DNA of 64,000 nt. Source: Punica granatum. Lineage: Eukaryota; Streptophyta; Magnoliopsida; Myrtales; Lythraceae. Positions 36,421 through 47,809 of this stretch are shown here, one piece after another. The position numbers and the translations under genes were made by a program. Location: the NCBI RefSeq assembly GCF_007655135.1, contig NC_045130.1, positions 1,984,001 through 2,048,000 on the forward strand. Direction: 5' to 3'. The number at the start of each line of letters is the position of its first letter. Positions within the stretch are counted from its first letter, which is position 1. The notes under the pieces are model-generated. The model was not told where the DNA came from. It searched no databases and worked only from the letters and a program-made list of their open reading frames with translations.

Positions 36421-37068
36421 GGCCGGGATAAGGCCAGCCTGCTGGGTCTAGCAAGTGCAACATCGTGCTCTAAATATAACAGTGCATGCAACGGATCATG
36501 AGACTAGTGCTGTGGTAACATAAATAATGACACTTTTATAGAGTAATTGGTTGGTTTGCATTTAATTGTGAGAATAAGCTGATATTCTGCAAAGGATGAT
36601 ATTATAATTTGATGATGTGCTGCATTGCATTGCATGGTAAATCGTACTACCCACATGTATGTATAGCAGGTCTCTACATAAGGCCACTTCATCGTGATAT
36701 CTTGCGAAAGGCCCCCATCTTGGCGGTAGCTCAACCACGACTTGGCGGTTGTTCCTCGCTACTGGCCTCTATATATAATCAATTCGATCTTGTCGTGTTC
36801 ATAAGGCGGATATAACTCAAGGTGTGGATCGATTAACTTCATGTGTCCATCCCCTAGACACAATATAACATAAATGAACAGCCGTTCTACTAGTAGGACA
36901 GGGAGAACCGAAACAAAGCGAAAAAAAGCAGTAATAATGCTACAATTCTTCCCGCCAAATTTGGAGAAGAAACTAGCAAGAGAAACAATCGCACCTTATT
37001 CGCTGCCGATTCCAATCGAGTTCGGTTCAGTCTCGAAAATCATGCTTTAATACCGATCGACAAAATAT
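36421..37068. other. Intergenic, no gene recognised
   Basis: Lies between the convergent TNL and NDUFAF6-like genes and probably holds both 3' UTRs. No further gene is seen. Confidence 0.5.
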
Positions 37069-37980
37069 TCAGTATTTACCAGTCCACGAAGTCCACTTCA
37101 CCTTCAGTTGGTACCATAAGGGCGGAATTCCCAGAACCCCTCGTGCTAGTCTCGGATCGAATACATCAAAGTGTACCCGCCTCAATGAATCCAATAGGAC
37201 CTGTGCTGGCACGGACTGGAGCATCACGGGTAGGGCTTCCTTGGGCACGGTTCCGGCCAACGCCCGAGCCTTCTCCAAGTGACTGTTAGCCACCGAAGCC
37301 ATCTCAAACACGGCCTCACAGAGGGCCTCACGGGAATCGAGCCGAATCTCCTTCTGCCCTGCCTTCTCGACCAATAACTGGTGCTTCTCCGCAACTTTTC
37401 TCGGCACGTACAAAGAGTGCCGGTGTCTATTAGCGTGGTACGGGAGAGACTTGAGAAGCAAGAGAATCCCGCTCGCCTTCCCCACGTGAGACGCCGCATG
37501 ATCGGCTGCTGTGGATCGGATCCCGCCTGCCTGGAGAGTCATGTAGAGGATCGTCGACAAAGTGTCTTCTGCATATTTCTCGAGCTCCTCGATCGTCTCT
37601 GGGATCTCATTGGGCTCTCTTCTTGCATCGTCGACCCGAGCCTGGACGGACCTCTTTAGCCACGACTTGGAGATCTTGAGCTCGGATACGATCAAGGAGA
37701 GGGCCTGCGCCGTCGGGTGCTCGATCGACTTGCGGGCGTAGATCTTGTCTATGGCTTCCTGCCACCATAGGAGCCGCATGAGGCCGATCCTGGGATCTGA
37801 AGCGACGTCCATTGCTCGGGAAGTCTCCACGTTGAAGGCTCGGAGGGCAAAGGCGGCCTTACGCATGATTGGCGGGAGTTCGAGGAGGCAGAGGTAGTGG
37901 TGGTAATCGTAGGTCCGGACTTGCTGCACGCAGTGGGAGAATGCCGCCCTTAAGCCGCTTGATGCGAAGGAGCCGCTCAT
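37069..37980 (-). CDS. NDUFAF6-like mitochondrial complex I assembly factor (phytoene/squalene synthase fold)
   Basis: Intronless, 303 residues, ATG at 37980. The family shares the squalene/phytoene synthase fold but works in assembly of NADH dehydrogenase (complex I), not in isoprenoid synthesis. Diagnostic stretches are AFNVETSRAMD followed by IGLMRLLWWQEAIDKIY (about residues 47-82), EKYAEDTLSTILYMTL, DHAASHVGKASGILLLL (about 160-176) and SLYVPRKVAEKH. The C-terminus contains PAQVLLDSL and PLWYQLKVKW. The mitochondrial role is known for the animal homologue and inferred here. GC content is high for the region, as is common for intronless genes. No obvious presequence was resolved beyond a basic/serine-rich start. 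Confidence 0.88.
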   Translation of the reverse strand: MSGSFASSGLRAAFSHCVQQVRTYDYHHYLCLLELPPIMRKAAFALRAFNVETSRAMDVASDPRIGLMRLLWWQEAIDKIYARKSIEHPTAQALSLIVSELKISKSWLKRSVQARVDDARREPNEIPETIEELEKYAEDTLSTILYMTLQAGGIRSTAADHAASHVGKASGILLLLKSLPYHANRHRHSLYVPRKVAEKHQLLVEKAGQKEIRLDSREALCEAVFEMASVANSHLEKARALAGTVPKEALPVMLQSVPAQVLLDSLRRVHFDVFDPRLARGVLGIPPLWYQLKVKWTSWTGKY

Positions 37981-37984
37981 CGAA

Positions 37985-38946
37985 ATATCAGGACCTTCGA
38001 AGACTTCAACTACTCTCTAGTCTCTACAAGATCCAAATCAAGCTTATTCATCCCAGATTGAATCAAAATTCATGCATCCTCCATTCATCTCCGAATCTTT
38101 TTTTTTTTTGGGGGAAAAATCCAAGCATTATTTGAAGAACAAATCGTTCCCACAAACCAAAATTTTCACTATCTACTGAATGTAGGAATCGTTGTATAAG
38201 ATGGACTCGGTGAGACATTCTGTCGAACAGGTAGCATGCAAGCATTTCTCACAGACAATGAACTAAATCATCAGACGCCGACACATCTAAATCCAAAAGA
38301 ATGAACATGAGGAGAACTCAGATTAAGCGAATAAAATTGAGAAGGGACGAGAATGTCCTTACGCCGCTGTTGGTGGCGGAATTTAGTCGCCGGGGACTCT
38401 CCGGTGGTTCAACAGAGCGAACTCAAAGAAAGGCGCAGGCGGTGGAGGGAATGAAAGTAGGTCGTTAAACTTTAACGGTGGGGATAATGGGTCGGGTCGG
38501 TTCAAATCCATGTCATCATTTGGGCCAGCTATCACTTTGGGCCTGAGATTTCAGCCTTTTTCTTTTCTTTTTTTGTGGGCTTACTGTCCATCAATTTCGG
38601 CCCAGTTGTTTAACAGGTACTTCATGCTATTGCCTTTGTTTTCCGGTTCACTTCAACAGACATCGAGACCTTTAACTATTGCAAGATACATACACATGGC
38701 CCGGAGTCATAAGACCATTCTTTAATCGTCACAACAATGTCTATATTCCAATTACACAGCTTCCACGAAGATTATGTCGATGTATGTTACAAAATCCTAC
38801 CCCGGGGACCAGTACCTGCTGCATTACTTCTGTAGCCTAACAAATCCCACGAAGATTATTTCAATGTATATTACAAAAATACTGTAATCACAGAAGTTCA
38901 AGGGCTACATTTTTCCATTAACTTCGGTATTGCTCAGTTCATTCAT
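37985..38946. other. Intergenic / upstream of the NDUFAF6-like gene
   Basis: No gene is recognised. A poly-T run lies at 38099-38110. The right end is probably the 3' UTR of the first HOP-like gene. Confidence 0.45.
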
Positions 38947-41391
38947 CTAGTCATCAACTCTCGTTTCAGCCTCACCAAGATCGGCCTCTTTGAGTGCTTC
39001 AGAGCTCCCTGGGGATTCTACTGCAGATCAATCATCAAATGTGGACACCGCCAGATGATTATTAAGAATGAACCTTGCATTTATAACATTGTCAATCGAT
39101 GACTTCACCTTGTTCCACATCCGCTGGAGCAGATACAGCGCCCTTCTTTGGATCAGGACTGGGTTTGGGAACTGCCTCATCCTGCAGGACCGGGAAAACA
39201 AAAGACCATAAGTCATGTCTAAGAAAAGGATAAACGAAAAGCTCCGCATAGTGATATCCATATCATCTTGGTTGAGAAGAAATATTGCCTCACTCTCTTC
39301 CGATTCTTCCATGGAATCTGCCGCTTTAAGTCTTTTCACACACCTGCAGTATTTGGCAACAGTTGCTTAAGCCACGGGTGTCCACCATTTGAGGCCACTA
39401 AGGCTGACACTTTTTTGTTTTTTCTTTCGAAATATGGTGGTACAGCTTCAGTACTTTATCAAACTATCAGACAATTGCAAATCTGAAGGATCATGATGCA
39501 GTCCTTGGAGGTAAGTCTCAGTAGCTAAGTTATATTCCTCCATGTGAAACAGGAGATCGCCTTTTCTCCTATACCCCATGGAGGACTTTGGTTCGAGTTC
39601 GATACACTTCTCTGCATCTTTCATTGCCTCCGAGAATTCCCTCAGTTTCATATAGCATGCGGCCCTGTTGCTGTATGCCTGCAAAGCAAACATTTGTCTT
39701 GGCATTTTCCCTGGGGAGTTGGCTGCAAAACATTAATGGATTAACTAATTGCCCAAACGAGGGAATCGAAGCATCATTACTTCAGTATCCCTTGAGTTGA
39801 TTGTCAGCCTCTCTCTGTAATGATACAGCAAAATCTGCAAATATAACTGCTCCTCTGCATCTGCCTCATCAGCTCACCATTTATGGCCATTGGCCAAAGC
39901 CAAGCATTAAAAAAGTTAAAAGCTTAATCAGAGATAACGAATTCCTCAACTTTATTTGCTTATTTAATCAGCACGTAACCAAGCATATGATGGAAACGGA
40001 AAATGCAAAGGCCAATTTTATTTGAGCCAGAGATACGCTTACGATCAACATCTAATATGTTTGAATATCCAACGAGCATTTGCTCCAACTCCTTTGCTTG
40101 TCTTGAAGCTTCATGCAATGCGTCCAACAACTCAGGATATCGACTTTCCGAAAGTGACTTCCTTAATGATTCTAATGCAGCTTTATAGACATTTGATTTT
40201 AGAGTTAGGTCAGTTTCCACACCGGTTGATTCTTTGGCCATAGATCCTGAGGCTGAGTCCTCTTTTTTCATTTCATCAAGATTTAAGTCTCTAAGGTTTT
40301 CTGCATTCTGTAAGGAGCAGCGATTCAATAACATAAAGATAAATAACAGAAATACAAATCGTAGAGGGCCTAGCATGCCATTACCGTAAACAACTCGAAA
40401 CTAACCATTACGTGATCTTTACATATCGAATTCGGTGCATGATAAATTTCCAATTTGAACTCAAGGGTTTTTCCTCTAGCAATGAAATTGAAAACCGTGA
40501 CAATTTCCATGTACTCAGATAGAAATGCGGCAGCAGAATGCTATTTAAGGAGAGAAGTCGAAGCAAAGAACAAGTCAAAGGAAAACTCGTCACCTCTTTC
40601 GTTCCCGAGGGCACAATAGCTTTGTCGTCCCCGTCCTCAAGGCCGATTGCCGGGAAGTATTGCTCCATCACAGCATCCAGCACGTCATCCTCGTCTTCTT
40701 CACTTTCCACTTCCTCCTCTTCTGTCGCTGGCGCTTCCATCTCTTCCTCCTGGTTTGAGGACTCTGCCGGTCCTTGCTCTTCTGGCGCCCTGGCGAACTC
40801 TGGAACTACGGTTCGGAAATTCACGTTTAGTAGAACGCCGAGCGCGTGGACGAGCCTTGGATCCTTTGAGTGCTGGTTTATGCAGAACCAGTCTTTCTGA
40901 ATGTCGCGCATCATCTCGATGAAGTCGTTCTGCTGAGCGAAGACGCCGGTGGTAGTATCAGAGGTCAATTTCTCCCACATATCGACGGCGTTGAAGGTGT
41001 CGCCGTACGAATGCGGCTTTAGCGGCTCCGTCTTCTTCCTGGCCTCCGCCTTGGCCTTCTCGTAACCGGATTTCAGAGCCTCGTCGTCTGGATCGAGCGC
41101 AAGGCCCTGCTTGAAGGCATGCACAGCGTAGTCGAAGCGGCCCAAACCGAGGACGGCGATGCCTACTCGGAGGTGGCTCCTCGGCCACTCCGGCTTCAGG
41201 CTATGGGTCTTCCTGGCGTCAGAGAGGGCGGAGGTCCACTGCTCAAGGGCGGCGTACGCGGCGGAGCGATTTGAGTAGAGAACGTGATTGTCAGGATCGA
41301 GTGCGATCGCATCGGAGTAATGGCGGATAGCGGCTCGGTAGTCGCGCTTTGCGTATGCTGCATTGCCTCGCACTTTGGCCTCTTCTGCCAT
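38947..41391 (-). CDS. HOP/STI1-like TPR co-chaperone, copy 1
   Basis: HOP proteins bridge Hsp70 and Hsp90 through TPR domains. Exons in phase: 41391-40594, 40307-40043, 39860-39781, 39678-39455, one starting 39343, then 39181-39109 and 39020-38947 (TAG). Exon A encodes the TPR1 domain (AKVRGNAAYAKRDY, VLYSNRSAAYAALEQW, KPEWPRSHLRVG) and a DP1-like domain (MWEKLTSD, DFIEMMRDIQKDW, HALGVLLNVNFR), then a Glu-rich linker. The 224-base exon encodes a half TPR domain, AYSNRAACYMKLREF to ETYLQGLHHDP, like TPR2B of HOP. The TPR2A domain and the long C-terminal DP2 part of a full HOP (about 580 residues) are absent. The junction after exon 39343 is unresolved: no GT donor joins in phase to 39181, but a GC donor after 39289 would, and a GT donor after 39294 joins in phase to 39020. 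Both alternatives end in an acidic tail finishing TRVDD. Confidence 0.82.
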
Positions 41392-41420
41392 AAACTCAAC
41401 TGAAATAACCAGAGAGATTG

Positions 41421-41442
41421 GAGAGAGAGAGAGAGAGAGAGA
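41421..41442. repeat. (GA)n microsatellite in the HOP-like 1 5' UTR
   Basis: A pure GA run 30 bases upstream of the HOP-like 1 start codon, read as (CT)n on the coding strand. CT-rich 5' leaders are common in plants. Confidence 0.85.
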
Positions 41443-41520
41443 GAAGGGGGAGGGGGGGAGGAAGATCGAATCACGCGAGAAGATATTTTTGGGATCGTTA
41501 GGGCGGGAAATGGAAAGGTT

Positions 41521-41531
41521 CTATTTATATA
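41521..41531 (-). promoter_or_regulatory. TATA box of HOP-like copy 1
   Basis: TATATAAATAG on the minus strand, about 130 bases upstream of the ATG and followed by a (CT)n leader. Position and sequence fit a plant TATA box. Confidence 0.55.
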
Positions 41532-41534
41532 GCC

Positions 41535-43582
41535 GATTAAAAAGACTGCAATTAAAACTAATAAAATAAAATAAAAAATTAGCAAGTTAGATATACATGA
41601 CATTAGAGGTGTGTGCAGATACATGGTATATTCGAAATCAGTCGAAACATATCTATTAGGATAATGTCTGGATAGCTCGTATTGAAAATGAGGTAAGATC
41701 TGGGTATTAAAATTAGGAATCGATTTTTACCGGTTTCGATTTCGATTTCAATTCCTGCACTTATGTATTCAGAATGGGAATCGGAACCGGTCCCCAGACC
41801 CGATAATAATTTTCCGTAATTATATTTAAATATATTTCTCCATTTTACTTTACCATATCTCTCTCTCTCTCTCTCTCGGTGGAAGCTTTACCTTCCTTAT
41901 CGTTGACAGCTTTGGTTCGATGACAATAGTTGTGTCTTCGTGAGACCTAATCATATTACGGATGTTTAGTTTTGTTGATGGATTGATGAGGCATATTATT
42001 CTATGTTGTAAATGTATTGTGAATTAATCTAAATCTAAGTCAATATTCTGTTTTGCGTTATTACTGATTATGGATGAGGCATTTTCTATTTTATTTAATG
42101 TGATAAAAAAATTACAAATTTTATCAGGGTACCCGAAACCCATTGTATAATATAGGTTCTGAGTAGGTTCTGGTTCTAAGACTCAACGTGCTAGGGTGTG
42201 ATTCTAAAATCTTGAAACATACTCCTTACAGAATAGGTCTGGATATCATGAAAAAAATAGATATCCGGACCCAAACACCCCTACATCACATGGAATTGAG
42301 AGGGGTTAATCCCATTCATGACATTATTACATGCCAATCTAAACGCGAAGTGATATACTTGTCTATCCGTTTACTATCGGATACATGGGATAGCTCATGA
42401 TTTTATTTTATTTTCATTTGGCCAGAAAAAGAATTAGATTTTTTTTTTGGTCGTCAAGATTGGGAGAATCAAAACACCATTCATTACAGTATCATTGTCA
42501 TTATTATTATTATTATTATTTATACTTAATTTAAACACGAATTGCTAATGCATTGGGTCTGCTTGCCTTTGAAAGAGCGAGAGTTCATAACTTTATTAAT
42601 GTTTGAGCCCACGTGCCTTTCGGTGTTTTATTCTTTACCGGTGTGGATGAGTGTAGGAACTTCATTATGTAATTTTTTTTTCTATCGACGAAAGTACCAT
42701 CAATTATTTAAAGAAAAAAAAAACACGAATTGAAAGTAATTATAGTTAACTAAACATGACATATGTATCAGATAATCCAATTCATGGGCCTCTTATTCTT
42801 ATATAGGATGGGAACGTATTGATGGGATCCAAAAGCTGCCAAACTTTTCGTATGTATATTTTTTAAAGAAAATATGGGGCCAAATCCCGGATGAATTAGA
42901 CTAAAAAAGTCAAGTAATATGAAAACGAGATATTGTGACTCCTAAAATATACCAAAATAATAAGGTGTGAGCGCATGTTTCGCAGCCGTACTTCTCATTG
43001 GCCATATCCCTGCACTGCTTCACCAAAAAAAAAAAATCCTTCGTGCTGATTGTTCAGAATTTGTTGCCGATAGAGAGAAAAACGAGATTAATGGAGTTTC
43101 ATCTTTCATGTGCATGATATTCAGAAACAAGCAATTGAATTCCTATTGTTATGCTGCTCGATTGATGTGAGTTAAAACGGACCAAATTCTTTCCAAGAAA
43201 CCTAGTAACAGAGGTAATATAATAGAGCTTCTCGTGCAAGCGCAACTTCCCCGGAACTCCCGAAGTCATCCAACTCTGATCCTTCCTTTATGATTATCAA
43301 ACTTCCAGATATGACGCATGATTTCCATTTTCCTCTTCGTTACGTACTGTCCAGCTTGAAGGTTTGTCCTGCGAATGGATCCTCGCCTGCACCACCCATC
43401 CATTTCAACAGTCATTGTTTGCATTGCAGCCGAACAAAGATATAATCCGTTTCACTAGCTCTGGCCTAGGAGAAGAAAAGCTCCAATTCGCATGCAGTAC
43501 CATTGCAATCGAGAAAGCAAGATCATAAGCTAAATCAGAAATTTTACGCACCACCGGGAATTAATAAAACTTACCAAGTGTA
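41535..43582. other. Intergenic between the two HOP-like genes
   Basis: AT-rich with a (CT)n run near 41860 and an (ATT)n run near 42498-42520. No gene is recognised. The right end is the probable 3' UTR of the second HOP-like gene. Confidence 0.5.
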
Positions 43583-46449
43583 TTACAGCAATATTGCCTG
43601 TTCTTCCCGCAATTCAAATATTCCCAAACGGAATTCACTCAAATCACCTGTATTATCAATGCTAGCGAAGCACCTGCAATATTTTGCACCACGATTAACC
43701 ATTGACAGGAAAAATGAAAGAAGATGGGCTAGACTGTAAGTACTTCACATTGTGTTCAGTATGTACCTCCCAAAAGCATCCAACAACCCCTCATTGCCTG
43801 GGCAGCATTTCATTCCCAACATATAAGTGTCCACGGCTTTGTCGTACTCCCCCAAGTAAAATAGGATCTCTCCTTTCCTGTGGTACCCCATCCAGAAGAG
43901 GGGGTCGAGCTCGATGCACTTTTCCGCATCCTTCAACCCCTCTTGGAATGACCCGAGTTTCATGTAGCAGGCAGATCTAGAGCTGTACATCTGTACGAAG
44001 CAACGGAGATTCTTGCAACACTGGTTGTAGACAATAAGCTGAAAATTCGTACAAGCACAAGTAGTAGCCATGACAAAAGGAATTAGGTATCATTACATCG
44101 GGGTCATCTGGGTTGCTTTCCAGTCGTTCTGTGCAATAATCTCTCAGGATCTCGAGAGGACTTCGCTCTTCCGAATCTTTGTTGGCTGTGTGGCCATCTG
44201 CAATATCTCCAAGTAAAGCGATAAGCTCCAATAGAACGGCAAGAAGCTAAAATTCGAACATAATGTAGTACTGGAATTTTTCCTACACCAAACTATCACC
44301 TGACTCCGGCCCCTCGTGGAATGCCCCGAGTTCCATGTAGAACGCAGATTTATTGCCATTCAACTGTGAAGCAACAAAAATCTTGCAGTTCTTGCGGTGT
44401 ACTAAGGCTTCACATATCTACAAGCATGAATCATAGCTACGACAAAGGGAATCGGGTATAATTACTTTGGGGTCTTCTGGGTTACTCTCTAGTCGTTCTG
44501 TGCAATGATCTCTCAGGAGCTCAGCAGGGCCTCGGTCTCCCGAATTTGTTATCTGCGCAGCCATCTGCAATATCACCAAGTGAAGAAATAATAAGCTCTA
44601 ATAAACTGGGAAAGCAGCTAAGAGTCGAACATAATGTAGTACGGGGATCAACCCTAAACCGAACTATCACCTGATTTCAGTCCCTCATGGGACACCCCGA
44701 GTTCAATGTAGAATGCAGGTCTATTGCCATTCAACTATAAAGCAACAAAAATTCTTGCAGTACTTGCTGTCGATGATAAGCTCCATGACAAAGAGAATTA
44801 CCTACCATTGCTTCAGGGTATTCTGGATTAGCTTCTGGTTGCTCCATGATATGATTGCTCAGGACCTCGACAGGATTTTGCTCTCCTGAGTTTCTGTCGT
44901 CAGTGCAGCCTTCTGCAATATTTACCAAGCCAAGCAGTAAGCTCCAAAAAAAAAGAGGCAAGAAGCTAAAACTCGGACACAATATGCAGTATTGGGATCT
45001 TTCAAAACACAACTACCACAGCATATCATTGGATCAAGCAACATATCTTAAAAGAAATGGATAAGAAAACTGAAGATGGAGGATCGAATGAGTACTTTCA
45101 TAAAGGTGAAACTCTGCCTGGCCCTGGCGATTGGCAGTTGCGAGCTGCACCACCAATATCTTTTCTACATCCTCATCTTCCTGCACATTCTGCTCCATGT
45201 CCGGCGTGCACTCAGACTCCAAAAGCTTACTCTTGATGGATTCTACGGCAGAACCATTCTTTTTGTACAGTTTTCCCAGGGCACTCCTCTTCCCGTCTAA
45301 TTCTTTCGTCATATCCTCCGACTCAAACGCACTTACCCTCTCATCAAGTTTATTGTAACCATTAGTTCCGTCCTCAAACTGTCATATCAAGCACCCCGTA
45401 GTTATATTTCTACTCGATTATCCCTAATTGATAAGATTCAACTCTAAAGCTATTTCAGATCCCAAAAGCGTTAGCTAATCTAAATCAATTTCATCCTTTG
45501 TTTTGCAAGCAATCACTAATAAGGATAAACTACAGAGGAATGGTGTTAAAACCCGAAGATGAAAGCAAACATCGAATTGAACATAGAGCATAACCTTTAG
45601 CTTCCCCAAATTCGTCGCAGCTGACCACCGCTTCTCCTTCTCAATCATGCCGACGTCGCCGCCAAGGTCAGTCTCTGTGATGTAATTCTCAATCCAAGCT
45701 TCGAGAGTCTTTTTCGGGTCTATGTTGTCTTCCGATTCCTCCTCAATGATCTGGCGCCTCTGCTTCTTCTCCACCCTCATGGCTCCGTTTTCTGACCTCT
45801 CATCAGCCGCTGGCAGCACTGGAGCTGACGAATCTGCCAGCAGAGACTCTGGATCAGGCGGTTTCGCAGCTCGGAACTTCACGCACAGCAAGACCCCGAG
45901 GGCGTGCTGGAGTGCCGGGTCATCTGAATGCTTATTTATTTCGAAAGGATCCTTCTGTATCTTCTGCATCATCCTTATAAAATCCGGCTGGTGTGCGATC
46001 TTGACATTCGGCGGGTCGCTGCTCAGTTTCCACCACATGTTAGGAACCATGAAAATGTCCCCAGCCAGAAGCCACTCAACCGGTTTCACTCGTTTCCGAG
46101 CCTGGAGCATCGCTTTCTCATACCCAGACTTGAGATCGCGGTCGTCCGGGCTGATCTCGAGGCCGAGCTTGAAGGAGTATATGGCCTGGCCCAAGCGACC
46201 GAGCCATAGGTGAGCGAAGCCCAAGCGGACGTAAGTCCGCGGCCAGTCAGGCCTCAGTTTGTAGGTCTTTACGGCGTCCTTGAGCGCGAGGAGGTTCTGA
46301 CTGAGGGCGGCGTAGGCGGCGGACCTGTTGGAGTAGAGGACGTGGTTGTCCTGGGACAGGTTGATCCCATCAGAGTAGTGGCGCACGGCGGCTTCGAAGT
46401 CGCGAGCCTTGAAGGCCGCGTTTCCTCTGACCTTGGCCTCTTCAGCCAT
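43583..46449 (-). CDS. HOP/STI1-like TPR co-chaperone, copy 2, with exon triplication and one shifted exon
   Basis: Tandem paralogue of the gene at 38947-41391. Exons: A 46449-45595 (TPR1 with KVRGNAAFKARDF, LYSNRSAAYAAL and RPDWPRTYVRLG, then the DP1-like IRMMQKIQKDPF and HALGVLLCVKFR), B 45378-45096, C1 44912-44806, D1 44734-44671, C2 44564-44466, D2 44363-44300, C3 44197-44097, E 43990-43767 (half TPR, SACYMKLGSFQEGLKDAEKC) and F 43673-43583 (TAA). Copy 1 has a single C exon and no D exon. Each D exon looks like a truncated E exon that gained its own splice donor. C2 is 99 bases where C3 is 101, a two-base loss, so including C2 shifts the frame and soon meets TGA. Joining D1 directly to C3 keeps the frame. 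The gene may therefore be alternatively spliced or decaying. TPR2A is absent, as in copy 1. Confidence 0.78.
44097..44915 (-). repeat. Triplicated exon-intron segment inside HOP-like copy 2
   Basis: Three C exons begin at 44912, 44564 and 44197 (spacing 348 and 367 bases). The intervening introns are also alike: phrases such as GCTAAAATTCGAACATAATG and CTGCAATATC(A/T)CCAAG recur in each. So whole genomic segments were copied, not just coding exons. The D exons in the first two units are near-identical in 64-base length and phase. Confidence 0.85.
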
Positions 46450-47096
46450 TGTTGGTTAGGCGGAGAAGTTGAGAAGATATTTTCGGACTTTAAAGAGAAA
46501 TGAAAGCGCGGGAACTGAGAGAGAGATGAAGAAGACGTACGGAATAATTCTGATTTTCCTTTTCTTTTTATTTTTTACTTGGGTGGGCTGTAACCATTAT
46601 GTGCTCTGGGCTTGGGCCCATCCATTGGATGAGAACAAAGGAAAAGGTTGGTCCAATATGATGTAATCTTTTTCCTTTTCCTTTTTTTTTTTTTGGGTGG
46701 GCGTGGGGTTTGTGGGGCCGCGCGATAGATAGAAAATGTGCGTGTAATAATTTTAATAGTTTCGCGATGAGTTTGCAATAATGTACAAGTTGACTCCTAA
46801 TTACGCTAACCTATATACATTATGAAACATTTAATTACAACGAATAAAGGCCGAGAAATTGGCAACAAAGAGGCAAATTTAATACATTTAGAAAGGCGGA
46901 AATGAATACATTTTAGTTTGATGTATATATGACGTTAACTCACTTCCCTACTTGAACAAAACTATTACCACTTTTAGCATCTTGAAGCACCAAAACTACA
47001 TCGACCTCACGCATCATATCCCTACCACATTACATTTACAAACAGAAAGCACGTTATATCAAAGAAGACCTTAATTTTGCCATTGGACTCCATATT
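46450..47096. other. Upstream of HOP-like 2 and 3' side of PMEI, no gene recognised
   Basis: A poly-T/poly-A rich stretch at about 46675-46695 and no recognisable frame. Confidence 0.45.
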
Positions 47097-47738
47097 CTAA
47101 GGGTGTCGTCCATGCGAGGATCGCCTATGCCTTGCTGCAAACCGATCCATGAGAGCAAGCGTGTTGCTCATGACTTGAGCAAGATCCAGCACCTTAGACC
47201 TCACCGTGGTCTTGATATTCCCGTCCATAGCCCGGCCAGCAAACCCATCGAGGCAGGTGTTCGCATTGGTGAGTGCCCCGCTGACCCAAGTTTCCAGGTT
47301 ACTGACGTGCCACTCAAAGTCGTCGCCGGGGGCAGCCTTGTTCATCTGGTCCATCTCAATGATGGACTGGACAAGGCGGTCCACGCTGCTGCCAAGGTTG
47401 GCAACACAGTCCCTCACGGCACCATTCTCCCTCGGCCTGATGCCTCGAGTGTCCCTCATCCTAGCCACAAAGGCCATTGCCTGCCTGGCCCGAGATAGGG
47501 TCACCGAAAGGGCCACTCTGGCCAGGGCCTGCTCATTCTGTCGAATCACACGCGCATAACTCGACAGGCACTGGACACATAGGGGAGGGTAGCGGGTGGA
47601 CCTGCACGAGACCTCAATGAAGTCGGTCGAGTCAGAGGCTGCAGCCAGTGGCTTCGTGCTGGCTGTGGGCTGTGCTAGAGGGGCTTCCATGGAGAGAAGT
47701 ATAATAAGTACTAAGTGAGGAAGAGCAACTCTTGCCAT
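47097..47738 (-). CDS. Plant invertase/pectin methylesterase inhibitor (PMEI domain)
   Basis: Small secreted inhibitor that binds pectin methylesterase or invertase in the cell wall. Single exon, 213 residues, ATG at 47738. Residues 1-22 form a signal peptide (MARVALPHLVLIILLSMEAP). The mature part opens with the family motif CRSTRYPPLC (first disulfide pair), with an extra cysteine in CVQC. It continues with helical segments rich in Ala, Leu and Arg, a third cysteine in VRDCVANL and a fourth in NANTCLDGF. This gives the four-helix bundle held by two disulfides. The C-terminal tail is basic and His-rich (RHRRSSHGRHP). Which enzyme it inhibits cannot be told from sequence. Confidence 0.92.
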   Translation of the reverse strand: MARVALPHLVLIILLSMEAPLAQPTASTKPLAAASDSTDFIEVSCRSTRYPPLCVQCLSSYARVIRQNEQALARVALSVTLSRARQAMAFVARMRDTRGIRPRENGAVRDCVANLGSSVDRLVQSIIEMDQMNKAAPGDDFEWHVSNLETWVSGALTNANTCLDGFAGRAMDGNIKTTVRSKVLDLAQVMSNTLALMDRFAARHRRSSHGRHP

Positions 47739-47798
47739 ATCTTAAGATCACTAGGACTGCTTGGTTTGGTTGTGAAGTGAGTGAGAGAGCTCACAGGG

Positions 47799-47807
47799 TT
47801 TTATATA
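47799..47807 (-). promoter_or_regulatory. TATA box of the PMEI gene
   Basis: TATATAAAA on the minus strand, about 60 bases upstream of the ATG, an ideal plant TATA box. The leader would be very short. Confidence 0.7.
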
Positions 47808-47809
47808 CA

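Noticed and set aside
40538..40900. 120-codon plus-strand Ser-rich frame
   Set aside because: Antisense shadow of the Glu-rich linker of HOP-like copy 1; poly-Ser arises from reading GAA/GAG codons in reverse.
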